DNA from: Streptomyces sp. NBC_00306
GTDB taxonomy: Bacteria; Actinomycetota; Actinomycetes; Streptomycetales; Streptomycetaceae
NCBI RefSeq assembly: GCF_036169555.1
Contig: NZ_CP108032.1
Coordinates: forward strand, 6,820,001 to 6,884,000
Length of the DNA: 64,000 nucleotides
Reading direction: 5' to 3'
The notes beneath the pieces are model-generated. The model did no database searches. It had not been told where the DNA came from and was given only the letters and a program-made list of their open reading frames with translations. The translations under genes and the position numbers were made by a program. Shown piece by piece: positions 52,332 to 61,748 of the stretch (position 1 is its first letter; the number at the start of each line of letters is the position of its first letter).

Positions 52332-53507
52332 ATGGCGATGACGGAACGCTTCACCCCCACCCCCGAGGACCGGTTCAGCTTCGGCCTCTGGACGGTCGGC
52401 TGGCAGGGCAGGGACCCCTTCGGGGACGCGACCCGGCCGCCTCTGGACCCCGTCGAGTCCGTGCAGCGGCTCGCCGCGCTGGGTGCGTACGGCGTCACCT
52501 TCCACGACGACGACCTGATCCCCTTCGGCGCGACCGAGGCGGAGCGCGAGTCCCACATCAAGCACTTCCGCCAGGCGCTGGACAAGACCGGTCTCGTGGT
52601 GCCGATGGCCACCACCAACCTCTTCACCCACCCCGTCTTCAAGGACGGCGGCTTCACGTCCAACGACCGGGACGTGCGCCGCTACGCCCTGCGCAAGACG
52701 ATCCGCAACATCGACCTGGCGGCCGAGCTCGGGGCGCAGACCTATGTCGCCTGGGGCGGGCGCGAGGGTGCGGAGTTCGGCGCCGCGAAGGACGTGCGGG
52801 CCGCGCTCGACCGGATGAAGGAGGCGTTCGACCTGCTGGGGGAGTACGTCACCGAGCAGGGCTACGACCTGCGCTTCGCCATCGAGCCCAAGCCCAACGA
52901 GCCGCGCGGCGACATCCTGCTGCCCACCGTCGGCCATGCGCTGGCCTTCATCGAGCGCCTGGAGCGGCCCGAGCTGTACGGCGTGAACCCGGAGGTCGGG
53001 CACGAGCAGATGGCCGGGCTGAACTTCCCGCACTCCATCGCGCAGGCCCTGTGGGCGGGGAAGCTCTTCCACATCGACCTCAACGGACAGAACGGCATCA
53101 AGTACGACCAGGACCTGCGCTTCGGCGCGGGCGATCTGCGGTCCGCGTTCTGGCTGGTGGACCTGCTGGAGACGGGCGGCTACGAGGGCCCGCGCCACTT
53201 CGACTTCAAGCCGCCGCGCACGGAGGACTTCGACGGGGTGTGGGAGTCCGCGGCCGGGTGCATGCGGAACTACCTGATCCTGCGGGAGAGGGCCGCCGCC
53301 TTCCGTTCCGACCCGAAGGTGCAGGAGGCGCTGCGGGCCGCCCGGCTCGACGAGCTGGTCCTCCCGACCGCCGAGGACGGGCTGGCAGCGCTGCTCGCGG
53401 ACCGGTCGGCCTTCGAGGAGTTCGACGTGACGGCCGCGGCGGAGCGGGGAATGGCCTTCGAGGCACTCGACCAGCTGGCGATGGACCACCTGCTCGGGGT
53501 GGCCTGA
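52332..53507 (+). CDS. xylA: Xylose isomerase
   Basis: A 391-residue TIM-barrel enzyme. Start ATG 52332 with gaagg upstream, or ATG 52338. [50 protein letters not shown] (metal-binding Glu), [15 protein letters not shown] and [10 protein letters not shown] (metal-binding Asp) all match the short class I enzymes of Streptomyces used as glucose isomerases. It converts xylose to xylulose for the adjacent kinase. Confidence 0.97.
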   Translation: MAMTERFTPTPEDRFSFGLWTVGWQGRDPFGDATRPPLDPVESVQRLAALGAYGVTFHDDDLIPFGATEAERESHIKHFRQALDKTGLVVPMATTNLFTHPVFKDGGFTSNDRDVRRYALRKTIRNIDLAAELGAQTYVAWGGREGAEFGAAKDVRAALDRMKEAFDLLGEYVTEQGYDLRFAIEPKPNEPRGDILLPTVGHALAFIERLERPELYGVNPEVGHEQMAGLNFPHSIAQALWAGKLFHIDLNGQNGIKYDQDLRFGAGDLRSAFWLVDLLETGGYEGPRHFDFKPPRTEDFDGVWESAAGCMRNYLILRERAAAFRSDPKVQEALRAARLDELVLPTAEDGLAALLADRSAFEEFDVTAAAERGMAFEALDQLAMDHLLGVA

Positions 53508-53562
53508 CCGTCTGCCGGGCAGGGCCCAGGGTGCTGTCCCGGAGCTACGGATCTCCGGGAGG

Positions 53563-53619
53563 GCCGGGCGGGCTCGAGAGGTTGGACGGGGCCGGGTGGG
53601 CTCGAGAGGTCGGACGGGC
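53563..53619. repeat. 28-bp direct repeat pair
   Basis: gccgggcgggctcgagaggt at 53563 and gccgggtgggctcgagaggt near 53591, each followed by a ggacggg segment. Two copies, upstream of the 49-bp repeat array. Confidence 0.5.
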
Positions 53620-53637
53620 CGGGCGGGCCGGGGCTGT

Positions 53638-53800
53638 TCAGGCCCGTCCGGCGGAGGCCGACACCCGGGCCACCCGGCGAACGAGGTCAGGCCCGTCCGG
53701 CGGAGGCCGACACCCGGCCCACCCAGCGGCCGGGGTCAGGCCCGTCCGGCGGAGGCCGACACCCGGCCCACCCGGCGACCGGTGTCAGGCCCGTCCGGCG
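53638..53800. repeat. 49-bp tandem repeat, three copies plus partial fourth
   Basis: Units start at 53638, 53687 and 53736, with a partial unit at 53785; each opens tcaggcccgtccggcg. The partial unit is the stop codon and last codons of the ROK regulator gene, so the array looks like repeated duplication of that gene's 3' end. It fills the xylA/ROK convergent spacer. Confidence 0.75.
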
Positions 53801-55062
53801 ACCGAGGGAATCGCGTACGCCACCGGGTCCGTCAGCACGTCCTGCACCACCAGCGCCGCGGCACCCCGCGCGGCGTCCGCGGCGGGGGAGGAGGCCCGGA
53901 GCCGGTCGCCGCCCTCCGGCCACAGGCCCGACACCACCCGTCCGCCCAGTTCCGCACCGGCGGGCGGGGCGAGCCAGGGCACCAGGGGGCGGTAGATCCC
54001 GCCGAGCACCACCGCGTCCGGGTCGAAGAGGTTGACCGCGCCGGACAGCACCCGGCCCAGCATCGACCCGGCACGCTCCAGTGCTGTCAGCGCTGCCGCC
54101 TCACCCGCCCGGGCCCGGCGCTCCAGCTCCGCCACGGCCACCGCGCCGTTCGTCTCGTCGATGCCCGCGGCACGCAGCAGGGCGGACTGACCCGCGTACT
54201 GCTCCAGACAGCCGCGCGAGCCGCAGCGGCACTCCGGACCGTCGGGCGTGACGACGACATGGCCGATCTCGCCGGCGAAACCGTGCGCCCCGCGCAGCAG
54301 CTCGCCGTTCAGAACCAGGGCGCCGCCGACACCGATCTCACCCGTCAGGTACAGGAAGGTACGCATCGCGCCGAGGCCGCCGAACCACAGCTCGGCCAGC
54401 GCCGCCAGGTTGGCCTCGTTCTCCGAACGGACCGGCAGCGCGGGCAGTCCGGGGTGCAGGGCGGCGAGCGCGTCGGCGAACGGGAGCTCGGCGGCGACCT
54501 GGCTCCACCCGAGGTTGGGTGCCTGCCGCACGGTGCCGGCGGCGACCAGGCCGGGCAGCGCCAGGGCGGCTCCGACCGGCTGGAGCTGCTGCTCGACCGC
54601 GGACGTCAGCGCGCGGGCCGCGATACCCGCGGCGCGCGCGAGCACCCGGGCGGGCGGCGCACCGCGGTTGTCGAGGTGCTCGACGAGCCGGACCCGGTCG
54701 GTGCCCGCCAGGTCCACCACGCACACGGACACATAGTCGACGTTGATCTCGACGCCGATCCCCGCGACTCCGGTCCGGGCGACCTTCAGCACCGTGCCCG
54801 GGCGGCCGGCCTGACCGCTGAAGGTCTTGCCGGACTCCGAGAGGAACCCGCTCTCCAGCAGTTGTTCCACCAGGGAGGAGATGGCAGCGCGGGTCAGGCC
54901 CACCCGGGCGGAGACCCCGGCCCGCGTCACCTCACCGGCCTCGCGCACGGCTCGCAGCACCAGGCTCAGATTGTGTCGTCGCACCGTGTCCCTGTCGGCC
55001 TTGGGCTCCAGCGGTGTGCGGCCCACCGGGCCGGCCAGTGTTACGCGTGCGGGTGGTTCCAC
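53785..55062 (-). CDS. ROK family transcriptional repressor (XylR-like)
   Basis: A 425-residue regulator, GTG start at 55062. Residues 25-90 form a winged helix: GEVTRAGVSARVGLTRAAISSLVEQLLESGFL. The ROK sugar-kinase-like domain follows, with the zinc motif ECRCGSRGCLEQYAG (about 285-299) and LYLTGEIGVGGALV. Position beside xylA/xylB indicates xylose-responsive repression of these genes. Its stop lies in the 49-bp tandem repeat. Confidence 0.9.
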   Translation of the reverse strand: MEPPARVTLAGPVGRTPLEPKADRDTVRRHNLSLVLRAVREAGEVTRAGVSARVGLTRAAISSLVEQLLESGFLSESGKTFSGQAGRPGTVLKVARTGVAGIGVEINVDYVSVCVVDLAGTDRVRLVEHLDNRGAPPARVLARAAGIAARALTSAVEQQLQPVGAALALPGLVAAGTVRQAPNLGWSQVAAELPFADALAALHPGLPALPVRSENEANLAALAELWFGGLGAMRTFLYLTGEIGVGGALVLNGELLRGAHGFAGEIGHVVVTPDGPECRCGSRGCLEQYAGQSALLRAAGIDETNGAVAVAELERRARAGEAAALTALERAGSMLGRVLSGAVNLFDPDAVVLGGIYRPLVPWLAPPAGAELGGRVVSGLWPEGGDRLRASSPAADAARGAAALVVQDVLTDPVAYAIPSVAGRA

Positions 55063-55065
55063 GAA

Positions 55066-55614
55066 TCAGCCCTGTGGCCCGCGATATCCCAGGGACGCCT
55101 CGATCCGTCCGGCGAGACCGTCGCGGCTGACAGGGCCACGGCCCGTCGAACCGGCCAGCCAGGAGCGGCACTTGCTGCTGAGCAGCAGCCCGAAGCTCTC
55201 CGCCTGGTTCTCCTCGGCCTGGTCGAAACGGGTCCTGGCCGCGACCTTGAGGACGGTGGCCTGGAGGTCCGCCTCGTCGGAGAGCAGCCGTGCGGCGACC
55301 GCCGCGCCGTCGACATGATGCGTGCAGTGCCCGGCCTTCATGTGCCAGAGCTCATGGCCGAGGATGACCAGCTGGTGGTCGGGCGCGGTGCGCTCCTCGA
55401 TGACGATCAGGTCCTGGTCCCTCATGTCCAGCCAGAGGCCGCTCGCCGTGCCCGGCGGAAAGGTGGCCGTGCGGTAACGGACGGGCCGGCCGCGGCGTCT
55501 GCTCATGACGCCGCACAACGCGCCGTAGAGATCGGTGGGAGCCGCGGGGGCGGGCAGGTCGATTCCGGCTACCAGCTCGCCGCACAGCCGGCGCATCTCC
55601 TTGCCTATGCTCAC
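55066..55614 (-). CDS. ImmA/IrrE-type metallopeptidase family protein
   Basis: A 182-residue protein. GTG start at 55614 (VSIGKEMRRLCG) with ggagagg. HELWHMKAGH (about 97-106) is the HExxH zinc motif. Such proteases in Streptomyces often pair with the HTH protein encoded just upstream and may cleave it. No signal peptide. Confidence 0.78.
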   Translation of the reverse strand: MSIGKEMRRLCGELVAGIDLPAPAAPTDLYGALCGVMSRRRGRPVRYRTATFPPGTASGLWLDMRDQDLIVIEERTAPDHQLVILGHELWHMKAGHCTHHVDGAAVAARLLSDEADLQATVLKVAARTRFDQAEENQAESFGLLLSSKCRSWLAGSTGRGPVSRDGLAGRIEASLGYRGPQG

Positions 55615-55674
55615 CGTTCTCCTCTCCCCGTCAGCGGTTGTGTGCACACGTGCGGTGTCGAGCCTGGCCTGAAA

Positions 55675-56334
55675 TCAGGGGTCCGTCGGGTCCGCAGGAT
55701 CTGCCGGCGAGGTCGGTTTGACGCTCTCCAGCAGCAGGTCGAGCCACTCGGTGACCTTGTCCCGGTGCTTGTCGGTGGGCAGTTGGGCCGCGCGCCAGGC
55801 GATGCCGCGTACTCCATGGTCCTGGAGCAGGCGCTCCAGCGGGTCGCCCTCGCCGGCATAGTCCTGAAGCAGCCGCTGCTCGGTGCGCTGCAACGCACCG
55901 TTGAGCGCGTCCGCGTCCTCGGCCGTGAGGAAGCCCGCGTGGACCTTGAAGAACCTCTGGATCGCATCGCAGTGCTCCATGGTGGGGCGACGGTCGCCGT
56001 TGATGAGAGCACCTGCCTGCTGACGTGACATGGCGGCGCCGTCGGCGATCTCCTGCTGCGTGTACCGGCGGCCGTTCGGTTTGAGCCGGGTCCTGCGCAG
56101 CAGGTCGAAGCGCTGCAGAAAGCGTGTCTGGAGGTCGGGTTCGCCGGCCGGCAGGCCGTCGAGCAGTGAGCTGACCACATCGGCGGGAACGCCCGAGGCC
56201 TCCGAGAGCTGATGCACGTCGAGGACCTCGCCGTAGCTCAGTCCGAGCTTGCCTGCGAGTTCGGCGACACGGGCGGCCGACGCCGCCAAGGGGCCTGCGG
56301 CTGCCGGGCCCGGAACCGAGAAGCCGTCTGTCAC
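55675..56334 (-). CDS. Helix-turn-helix protein paired with the metallopeptidase
   Basis: A 219-residue protein, GTG start at 56334 (taggagacc upstream). The HTH at about 100-145 reads RRYTQQEIADGAAMSRQQAGALINGDRRPTMEHCDAIQRFF. The partner metalloprotease is 60 bp downstream. The layout is like ImmR/ImmA or toxin-antitoxin pairs; the C-terminal helical part has no known function. Confidence 0.78.
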   Translation of the reverse strand: MTDGFSVPGPAAAGPLAASAARVAELAGKLGLSYGEVLDVHQLSEASGVPADVVSSLLDGLPAGEPDLQTRFLQRFDLLRRTRLKPNGRRYTQQEIADGAAMSRQQAGALINGDRRPTMEHCDAIQRFFKVHAGFLTAEDADALNGALQRTEQRLLQDYAGEGDPLERLLQDHGVRGIAWRAAQLPTDKHRDKVTEWLDLLLESVKPTSPADPADPTDP

Positions 56335-56422
56335 CAGTAGGTCTCCTAGATCACGCGAGGTCGCTCCGCACACAGTTGGCTGCCCGGAGATTAGCCGCTG
56401 GAAGAAAATACAGCCAGGTCTT

Positions 56423-56436
56423 GCCACAGCTGTGGC
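56423..56436. promoter_or_regulatory. 14-bp perfect palindrome in divergent regulator region
   Basis: gccacagctgtggc lies between the HTH/ImmA pair (minus) and the MmyB-type regulator (plus). Candidate operator for one of these DNA-binding proteins. Confidence 0.4.
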
Positions 56437-56570
56437 GCGATCTGAACGCTCTACGGCGCGGAATGCCACGATAGTTGACATGGCTGCTTCCGCGGTAGCA
56501 GGATCGCCAGGCGGGGTGAAGATCCAAAGGGCGCTGCCGCAGCGGGACTTCGAGAAGGGTGGCGTTCTCG

Positions 56571-57638
56571 ATGACACATGAGGCGGGCGTTGATCGGCCT
56601 GGTGTCCATGGTCGACGGACGTGTGCGGCGACGAACCGCGGCACGGTCCGGTCGAGACGGCTGACCGACGTTCTCCGACGGCGCCGGGAGGAACTCGGGC
56701 TGAGTGTGGCGGATGTGGCGGCACGGCTGGAGATCAGTACGGGCGCCTACGGCAGCTGGGAGCGCACACCGGCGCAGGAATGGACCGACGAGAGGCTCTC
56801 CGCGCTGGTCAAGGCGCTGGAGATGACGGACCAGCAGGGCGGCTGGCTGTTCCGCCTCGCCGTCGACCGCGATCCCCCCTACGCCTCGGCCGAACCGTGG
56901 GCTTCTTCTACGCCCGTAGCTCCGCTGGGACCCGCGCGGCCGTCCGGACCGGCCTTTCCGTCCGGGCCCGTGCGTCCGTACGTACCGGTGCCCGCGCCCG
57001 CGCTGCCCGCCGAGCCGTCCGCGCCCGCCGAGCCGCACGACCCGGAGACGCAGGCGTATCTGCGGGACTACGCCGCGATGATGGACGCCGTGCCGCTGCC
57101 GTCGGTCCTCTTCGACAGCCGCTGGGACGTGGCGCACGTCAACCCCGCCTTCCACGCACTGTTCCGGGGAGTGGGGGAGCACCCCACCGCCATGCCGGAC
57201 CAGAACTTCCTGCGGTTCGTCCTCTTCCACCCGGACGCGGGCTCCGTGCTCGGCGACCGGGAGACGAGCTGGTGCCTGCCGCTGCTCGCCCAGCTGGAAT
57301 CGGCGCTCGAGAGGTACGAGGACGACCATGTCCTTCAAGCCATTCGTGACGACATCGCCGACGATCCGATCATGGATGTCGCCTACCGCTGCGGGCTGCC
57401 GCACTGGATGCGGATCACGGGCGCGGCCGCCGTCCACCACGACGGCGCCGTACGGCCGTTGCACCACCCGGACCCGCGCTGGGGCCACACGGATTGCCGG
57501 ATCGTGGACGAGACGCCCGCGACGCTTCAGGACCGGGGCTTCACCCGGATGACGCTGGTGCTGCACGAACGTCGGAGCGCCGCCCCGCCGTCCGCGCGCC
57601 GGGGCAAGCCGCATCTGCGGGCGGTCGCCGGCGGCTGA
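56571..57638 (+). CDS. XRE regulator with MmyB-like ligand-binding domain
   Basis: A 355-residue protein; ATG 56571 suits the gagaaggg site better than GTG 56559. The HTH (about 30-90) includes LGLSVADVAARLEISTGAYGSWERT. A Pro/Ala-rich linker (about 110-150) leads to a PAS-like MmyB domain (about 155-330): PLPSVLFDSRWDVAHVNPAFHALFRGVGE. MmyB-type proteins regulate antibiotic or neighbouring oxidoreductase genes; the target here is unknown. Confidence 0.85.
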   Translation: MTHEAGVDRPGVHGRRTCAATNRGTVRSRRLTDVLRRRREELGLSVADVAARLEISTGAYGSWERTPAQEWTDERLSALVKALEMTDQQGGWLFRLAVDRDPPYASAEPWASSTPVAPLGPARPSGPAFPSGPVRPYVPVPAPALPAEPSAPAEPHDPETQAYLRDYAAMMDAVPLPSVLFDSRWDVAHVNPAFHALFRGVGEHPTAMPDQNFLRFVLFHPDAGSVLGDRETSWCLPLLAQLESALERYEDDHVLQAIRDDIADDPIMDVAYRCGLPHWMRITGAAAVHHDGAVRPLHHPDPRWGHTDCRIVDETPATLQDRGFTRMTLVLHERRSAAPPSARRGKPHLRAVAGG

Positions 57639-57786
57639 GGACCGAGCGCGTCGCGCGCGGGCCCGGCGCGGCGGCAGCAGGCGGGGTGGGTGCCCTTCGC
57701 GGCACCAGGCGAGGCCTCACCGAGCCCGTCGTCCGGCCCCCGCCCGTGCCCTTGTCAGGTGCTCGGCGCGCCACGACCATGACCTC

Positions 57787-59283
57787 ATGTCGCAGCAGAC
57801 GCCAGAACCCACCGGTGATCACGCCCTCCCCCCTGGCACCAGCCGCAGATCGGTCATCGCTGCCACGGCCGGCACCGTCGCGCTCGGCGCGACGCTGTCC
57901 GGAGCCGGAGCGACGCCCGCGGCCGCCGTCACCGAGGAGACCGTCACGGGCACCGCCCCGGTGCGGCGCGGTCGCACCCCGGACCGGGACCTCCCCGCCA
58001 CCGCGCAGCGCCCTTCCCGTGAACTGCGGGCCCTGCTCGCGGAGATCGACACCGACCGCATCGAGGCGACCGTGCGCAAGCTCGCCTCCTTCGGCACCCG
58101 CCACACCCTCTCCAGCCAGGACGACCCGGAGCGCGGCATCGGTGCGGCCCGCGACTGGATCTTCGCCGAGCTCAAGCGGTACGCGGGTGTCAGCGGTGGC
58201 CGGATGACGGTGGAGCTCCAGAGCTACATCCAGGAACCGGCCTCACGTATCCCCGTGGCGACCCGGATCACCAACATCGTGGCCACGCTGAGGGGTTCGA
58301 CGGACCCGGACCGTGTCTACGTCGTCTCCGGACACTACGACTCACGTGCCACCGATGTGATGGACGCCGTGGGTGACGCGCCCGGCGCCGACGACGACGC
58401 CTCGGGTGTGGCCGTCGCCATGGAACTCGCCCGGGTGACGGCGAAGCGGCGCCCGGCCGCCACCCTCGTGTTCGCGGCCGTCGCGGGTGAGGAACAGGGA
58501 CTGTACGGGGCCGCTCACATGGCCCGGACCTTCGCGTCGGCCGGGGTCGACCTCCAGGGCATGTTCACCGACGACATCGTCGGCAGCCCGACGGCCGACG
58601 ACGGCAGCAGGGACCCGTACACCGTCCGGCTCTTCGCCGAAGGCGTGCCCACCGCCGAGACCCCCGCCGAGGCGGCCACCCGCCAGTCGGTCGGCGGCGA
58701 GAACGACTCACGGTCGCGCCAACTGGCCCGTTTCGTGCGGGACGTCGCGGACAACGACGCCACCGGCATGCACGTCCGGGTCGTCTACCGCAGAGACCGC
58801 TATCTGCGCGGCGGCGATCACATCCCCTACCTCGAACGGGGCTTCGCCGCCGCCCGGTTCACCGAACCGGCCGAGGACTACGCCCACCAGCACCAGGACG
58901 TGAAGGTGGTCGACGGCAAGCAGTACGGGGACCTTCCGGAGTTCTGCGACTTCGCCTACATCGCCCGTGTCGCGAAGGTCAACGCCGCCGCGGTGTGGAC
59001 CCTGGCCCAGGCGCCCGGCACCCCCAAGGGCGCGAAGATCCTCACCAGTGCGCTGACGAACGCGACCGAGCTGGTGTGGGAGCGGGGCAAGGAGAGCGAT
59101 CTGGCCGGTTACGAGGTCGTCTGGCGGGAGACCACCGATCCCGAGTGGACCCACGTCGTGCGGGCGGGCAACACGACGCGGCACACCGTGGACCTGTCCA
59201 AGGACAACGTCTTCTTCGGCGTCCGGGCCGTGAACCGGGCCGGTCTGCGCAGTCCGGTCGCATTCCCCGCCCCGCAGCGCTGA
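57787..59283 (+). CDS. Tat-exported M28-family metallopeptidase
   Basis: A 498-residue protein. Tat signal: TSRRSVIAATAGTVALG (residues 18-34). Zinc ligands of M28: SGHYDSR, GADDDASG, GEEQGLYG and EDYAHQHQD (about 355-365). It should remove N-terminal amino acids from peptides outside the cell. The last 95 residues form a fibronectin-III-like domain. Monocistronic. Confidence 0.9.
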   Translation: MSQQTPEPTGDHALPPGTSRRSVIAATAGTVALGATLSGAGATPAAAVTEETVTGTAPVRRGRTPDRDLPATAQRPSRELRALLAEIDTDRIEATVRKLASFGTRHTLSSQDDPERGIGAARDWIFAELKRYAGVSGGRMTVELQSYIQEPASRIPVATRITNIVATLRGSTDPDRVYVVSGHYDSRATDVMDAVGDAPGADDDASGVAVAMELARVTAKRRPAATLVFAAVAGEEQGLYGAAHMARTFASAGVDLQGMFTDDIVGSPTADDGSRDPYTVRLFAEGVPTAETPAEAATRQSVGGENDSRSRQLARFVRDVADNDATGMHVRVVYRRDRYLRGGDHIPYLERGFAAARFTEPAEDYAHQHQDVKVVDGKQYGDLPEFCDFAYIARVAKVNAAAVWTLAQAPGTPKGAKILTSALTNATELVWERGKESDLAGYEVVWRETTDPEWTHVVRAGNTTRHTVDLSKDNVFFGVRAVNRAGLRSPVAFPAPQR

Positions 59284-59499
59284 ACACCGGATGGATCAGG
59301 GGGCCGGAGCCGGGAACCGTTCGGGGCCCGGTCCCGCAGAACGCCCCCAGCGCCCTGCGGGACCGGGCCCCGCCCCGCGAGGCCATGTCCCCGCCCTTCC
59401 CCCAGGCAGGGTCGCGGCCTCTCCCCCATCCCCCCTTTTCCCCGTTGGCCTGTGTCCCCGGCTCGCCGTCAGCCGGGGCTGTCCTTCGTCGCGCGCGGC

Positions 59500-59862
59500 T
59501 CAGCGCAGGGCGGCGACCGCCCACTCGGCCGCGACCACCACGGCCACTCCCGCGCCCAGTACCGCTGTGGCCACCCGTGTACGCCCCTGCTTGCTCAGGA
59601 CCAGTGCGCTGCCGGAGAGGATCAGCGCGATCCCGTAGAACCCCATCGTCAGGACGGAGTGTGTGCTGCCGAGCCGCAGGACGAGTGTCAGACCGACCGC
59701 GACCATGATGAGCGCGGAGAGCACGATCCGGACGTGGCGTGCCTGACGTGGTGTGAGCCCCTGCCGCTCCGGGCCCGAACTGGCTTCTGCTTCTGACATG
59801 TCGGGAAGATTAGCCGTCTCGTCCCCGCTCAGGCGGTCGGGTCCAAGACGTGCGCCGCTCAT
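59500..59862 (-). CDS. Small membrane protein, hypothetical
   Basis: A 120-residue protein. ATG at 59862 overlaps the stop of the upstream gene (ATGA) and has cggagc upstream; a second start at 59799 is possible. Three hydrophobic segments in residues 45-118 (VRIVLSALIMVAVGLTLVL; MGFYGIALILSGSALVL; AVLGAGVAVVVAAEWAVAA). Last gene of the ATPase operon. Confidence 0.6.
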   Translation of the reverse strand: MSGARLGPDRLSGDETANLPDMSEAEASSGPERQGLTPRQARHVRIVLSALIMVAVGLTLVLRLGSTHSVLTMGFYGIALILSGSALVLSKQGRTRVATAVLGAGVAVVVAAEWAVAALR

Positions 59863-60278
59863 GCGCTCCGAACGCTGCCGACGCCGGCCGTCCACAGGGG
59901 AGCGGTGCCGGTGAGCTGGCAGGCGACCAGGTACAGCGGAATCGGTGGTGTGTAGGGACTGGAGTCGTCGGGCCGCCGGATGAGCCGCGGGTTCACGGCC
60001 GGTACGTACGCTCCTTCGGCGTAGTGCGATGGCAGCGGCCAGGTCAGCTCCTGGTCGGAGCCGGCCGGCACGATCCACCACCACCAGTCGGTGTCGGCGA
60101 ACACGCAGCCGTTGCGCGGCAGCCGGCCGAGCATCCGGAAGCCGTGCCGCGCGGGCACGCCCACGGCGTCGCAGCCCAGGGTGGGTACGACCGTGGGCGG
60201 GAGCTCGAGCCGGGTCAGCCCGTGCCCCCTCGTTCGGCTGCCGCCCCGGACCAGGAGCGTCACCAGATTTCTCAGCAC
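59859..60278 (-). CDS. Hypothetical protein coupled to RsbW-like ATPase
   Basis: A 139-residue protein, GTG start at 60278 (ggcgagg upstream), overlapping the ATPase stop by 7 nt. It contains four consecutive Trp (DTDWWWWIVPAGSDQELTWP, about 68-87). No membrane segment. Such proteins often follow Streptomyces RsbW-like ATPases; function unknown. Confidence 0.68.
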   Translation of the reverse strand: MLRNLVTLLVRGGSRTRGHGLTRLELPPTVVPTLGCDAVGVPARHGFRMLGRLPRNGCVFADTDWWWWIVPAGSDQELTWPLPSHYAEGAYVPAVNPRLIRRPDDSSPYTPPIPLYLVACQLTGTAPLWTAGVGSVRSA

Positions 60279-60763
60279 GGCCTCGCCGCCCCGCGCGGAA
60301 AGTCCACCCCGTAGGGGATGTCCACGTGCGGCAGCTCCGCCCAGACGATCCGGCCGGCGCCGTGGTGCGGTACGTGTGCCCCCCAGGAGCTGGACAGGGA
60401 CTCGACCAGCAGGAGTCCGCGTCCGCGCTCCTCCTCCTGCACGGCGTGGCACACATGCGGGCCGGTGGGTGTGCATCCCTGGTCCTGGACGCTTATCCGC
60501 AGGTGTTCGACGTCGTTCAGAAGTTCGCACGAGACCAGGTGACCGTCGGCGTGCACCACCGCATTGGTGACGAGCTCGCTGACGACCAGCATGGCCGTGT
60601 CATGGACATCGCCTTCTATGCCCCAGCACTGCAATCGCTCACGGGTGAGTTTTCTGGCCCGTGAGACGCATTCGGCGCGCGCCGGCAGCTCGAAGCCGTA
60701 CCGATGGTGGTCGGCCTCTGAGCACGGGTCCAAGAGTGGGGCAAGGAGCGCGTCGAGGTTCAC
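60272..60763 (-). CDS. RsbW-like ATP-binding protein (HATPase_c)
   Basis: A 163-residue GHKL-type protein. The N-box is LVVSELVTNAVVHAD (about 60-74), followed by RISVQDQGCTP and RGRGLLLVESLSSSWG as the ATP-lid motifs. It may act as an anti-sigma-like kinase, as in abaA/whiJ-type clusters. Divergent from an XRE/DUF397 pair, with which it makes the usual Streptomyces trio. Confidence 0.88.
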   Translation of the reverse strand: MNLDALLAPLLDPCSEADHHRYGFELPARAECVSRARKLTRERLQCWGIEGDVHDTAMLVVSELVTNAVVHADGHLVSCELLNDVEHLRISVQDQGCTPTGPHVCHAVQEEERGRGLLLVESLSSSWGAHVPHHGAGRIVWAELPHVDIPYGVDFPRGAARPC

Positions 60764-60800
60764 CGCACCACTGTCCCGCTGTAATAGTCACCTTGGCAAG

Positions 60801-60827
60801 GCCCACTCTGAAAAATCCAGAGTGGGC
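60801..60827. promoter_or_regulatory. 10-bp-arm inverted repeat between ATPase and XRE genes
   Basis: gcccactctg (60801-60810) and cagagtgggc (60818-60827) with centre aaaaatc. Perfect arms, in the 124-bp divergent promoter region. Likely operator of the XRE regulator encoded next to it. Confidence 0.55.
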
Positions 60828-60887
60828 ATATTCATCCATGCAGGCGCGTGGCACACTGCTCGCAACAGCACGTGGGGAGGTCTCGAA

Positions 60888-61748
60888 GTGAGTGAACCGC
60901 GGTCCGCCCCCACCGTGGGGCAGGTCGTACTCGGCAAGCGCTTGCAGGATCTGCGCGAGCGAGCCGGGCTGAGGCGCGAGGAAGCCGCGAAGGTTCTTCG
61001 TGTGGCCGCGGGCACCATTCGCCGGATGGAGACCGCCGAGGTCGCCCTGAAGATCCCGTATGTCCAGCTTCTGCTGGGTGCGTATGGGATCCATGAGGAG
61101 GAGGCGCGCGGCTTCATAGAGCTGGCCGAGGAAGCCAATAAGCCGGGATGGTGGCAGCGCTTTCACGATGTGCTGCCTGGCTGGTTCTCGATGTACGTCA
61201 GCCTGGAGGGCGCGGCCAGCATCATCCGTGCCTACGAGCCGCACTTCGTGCCGGGTCTGCTTCAGACGGAGGACTACGCCCGGGCGATCATGCGCGGCGG
61301 CGCCGTCGGAGGGACCGACTCCGCGGACATCGAGCGTCATGTGGCGCTGCGGATGGAGCGGCAGGCACTCCTCACCCGGCACGACGCCCCCAGGCTGTGG
61401 GTGATCATGGACGAGACGGTGTTCCGCAGACCCGTCGGCGGTCCCGGCGTCATGAGAGCGCAGATCGACCGGCTGCTCGAAGGCGCCCAGCTGCCCAACG
61501 TCACCTTGCAGATCGCGGAGTTCTCGACCGGACACCACCCCGGCACCTACGGGCCGTTCGTGCTGTTCCGGTTCGCTGTCCCCGAGCTCCCGGACATGGT
61601 CTACAGCGAGTACCTCACCGGTGCCGTCTATCTCGACGCGCGCCCGGAAGTGGCCTCGCATCTGGAGGTTCTGGACCGCATGGCGGCTCAGGCCGCGACT
61701 GCGCAACGCACGAAGGAGATCCTCAACGATCTCCGCAAGGAGCTGTGA
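60888..61748 (+). CDS. XRE family regulator with DUF5753 domain (WhiJ-like)
   Basis: A 286-residue protein, GTG start at 60888 with ggggagg. HTH at about 15-60: LGKRLQDLRERAGLRREEAAKVLRVAAGTIRRMET. The DUF5753 part (about 100-280) carries EPHFVPGLLQTEDYARAI and LPNVTLQIAEFSTGHHPGTYGPFVLF. These regulators control development in Streptomyces together with small DUF397 proteins, here encoded directly after it. Confidence 0.93.
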   Translation: MSEPRSAPTVGQVVLGKRLQDLRERAGLRREEAAKVLRVAAGTIRRMETAEVALKIPYVQLLLGAYGIHEEEARGFIELAEEANKPGWWQRFHDVLPGWFSMYVSLEGAASIIRAYEPHFVPGLLQTEDYARAIMRGGAVGGTDSADIERHVALRMERQALLTRHDAPRLWVIMDETVFRRPVGGPGVMRAQIDRLLEGAQLPNVTLQIAEFSTGHHPGTYGPFVLFRFAVPELPDMVYSEYLTGAVYLDARPEVASHLEVLDRMAAQAATAQRTKEILNDLRKEL

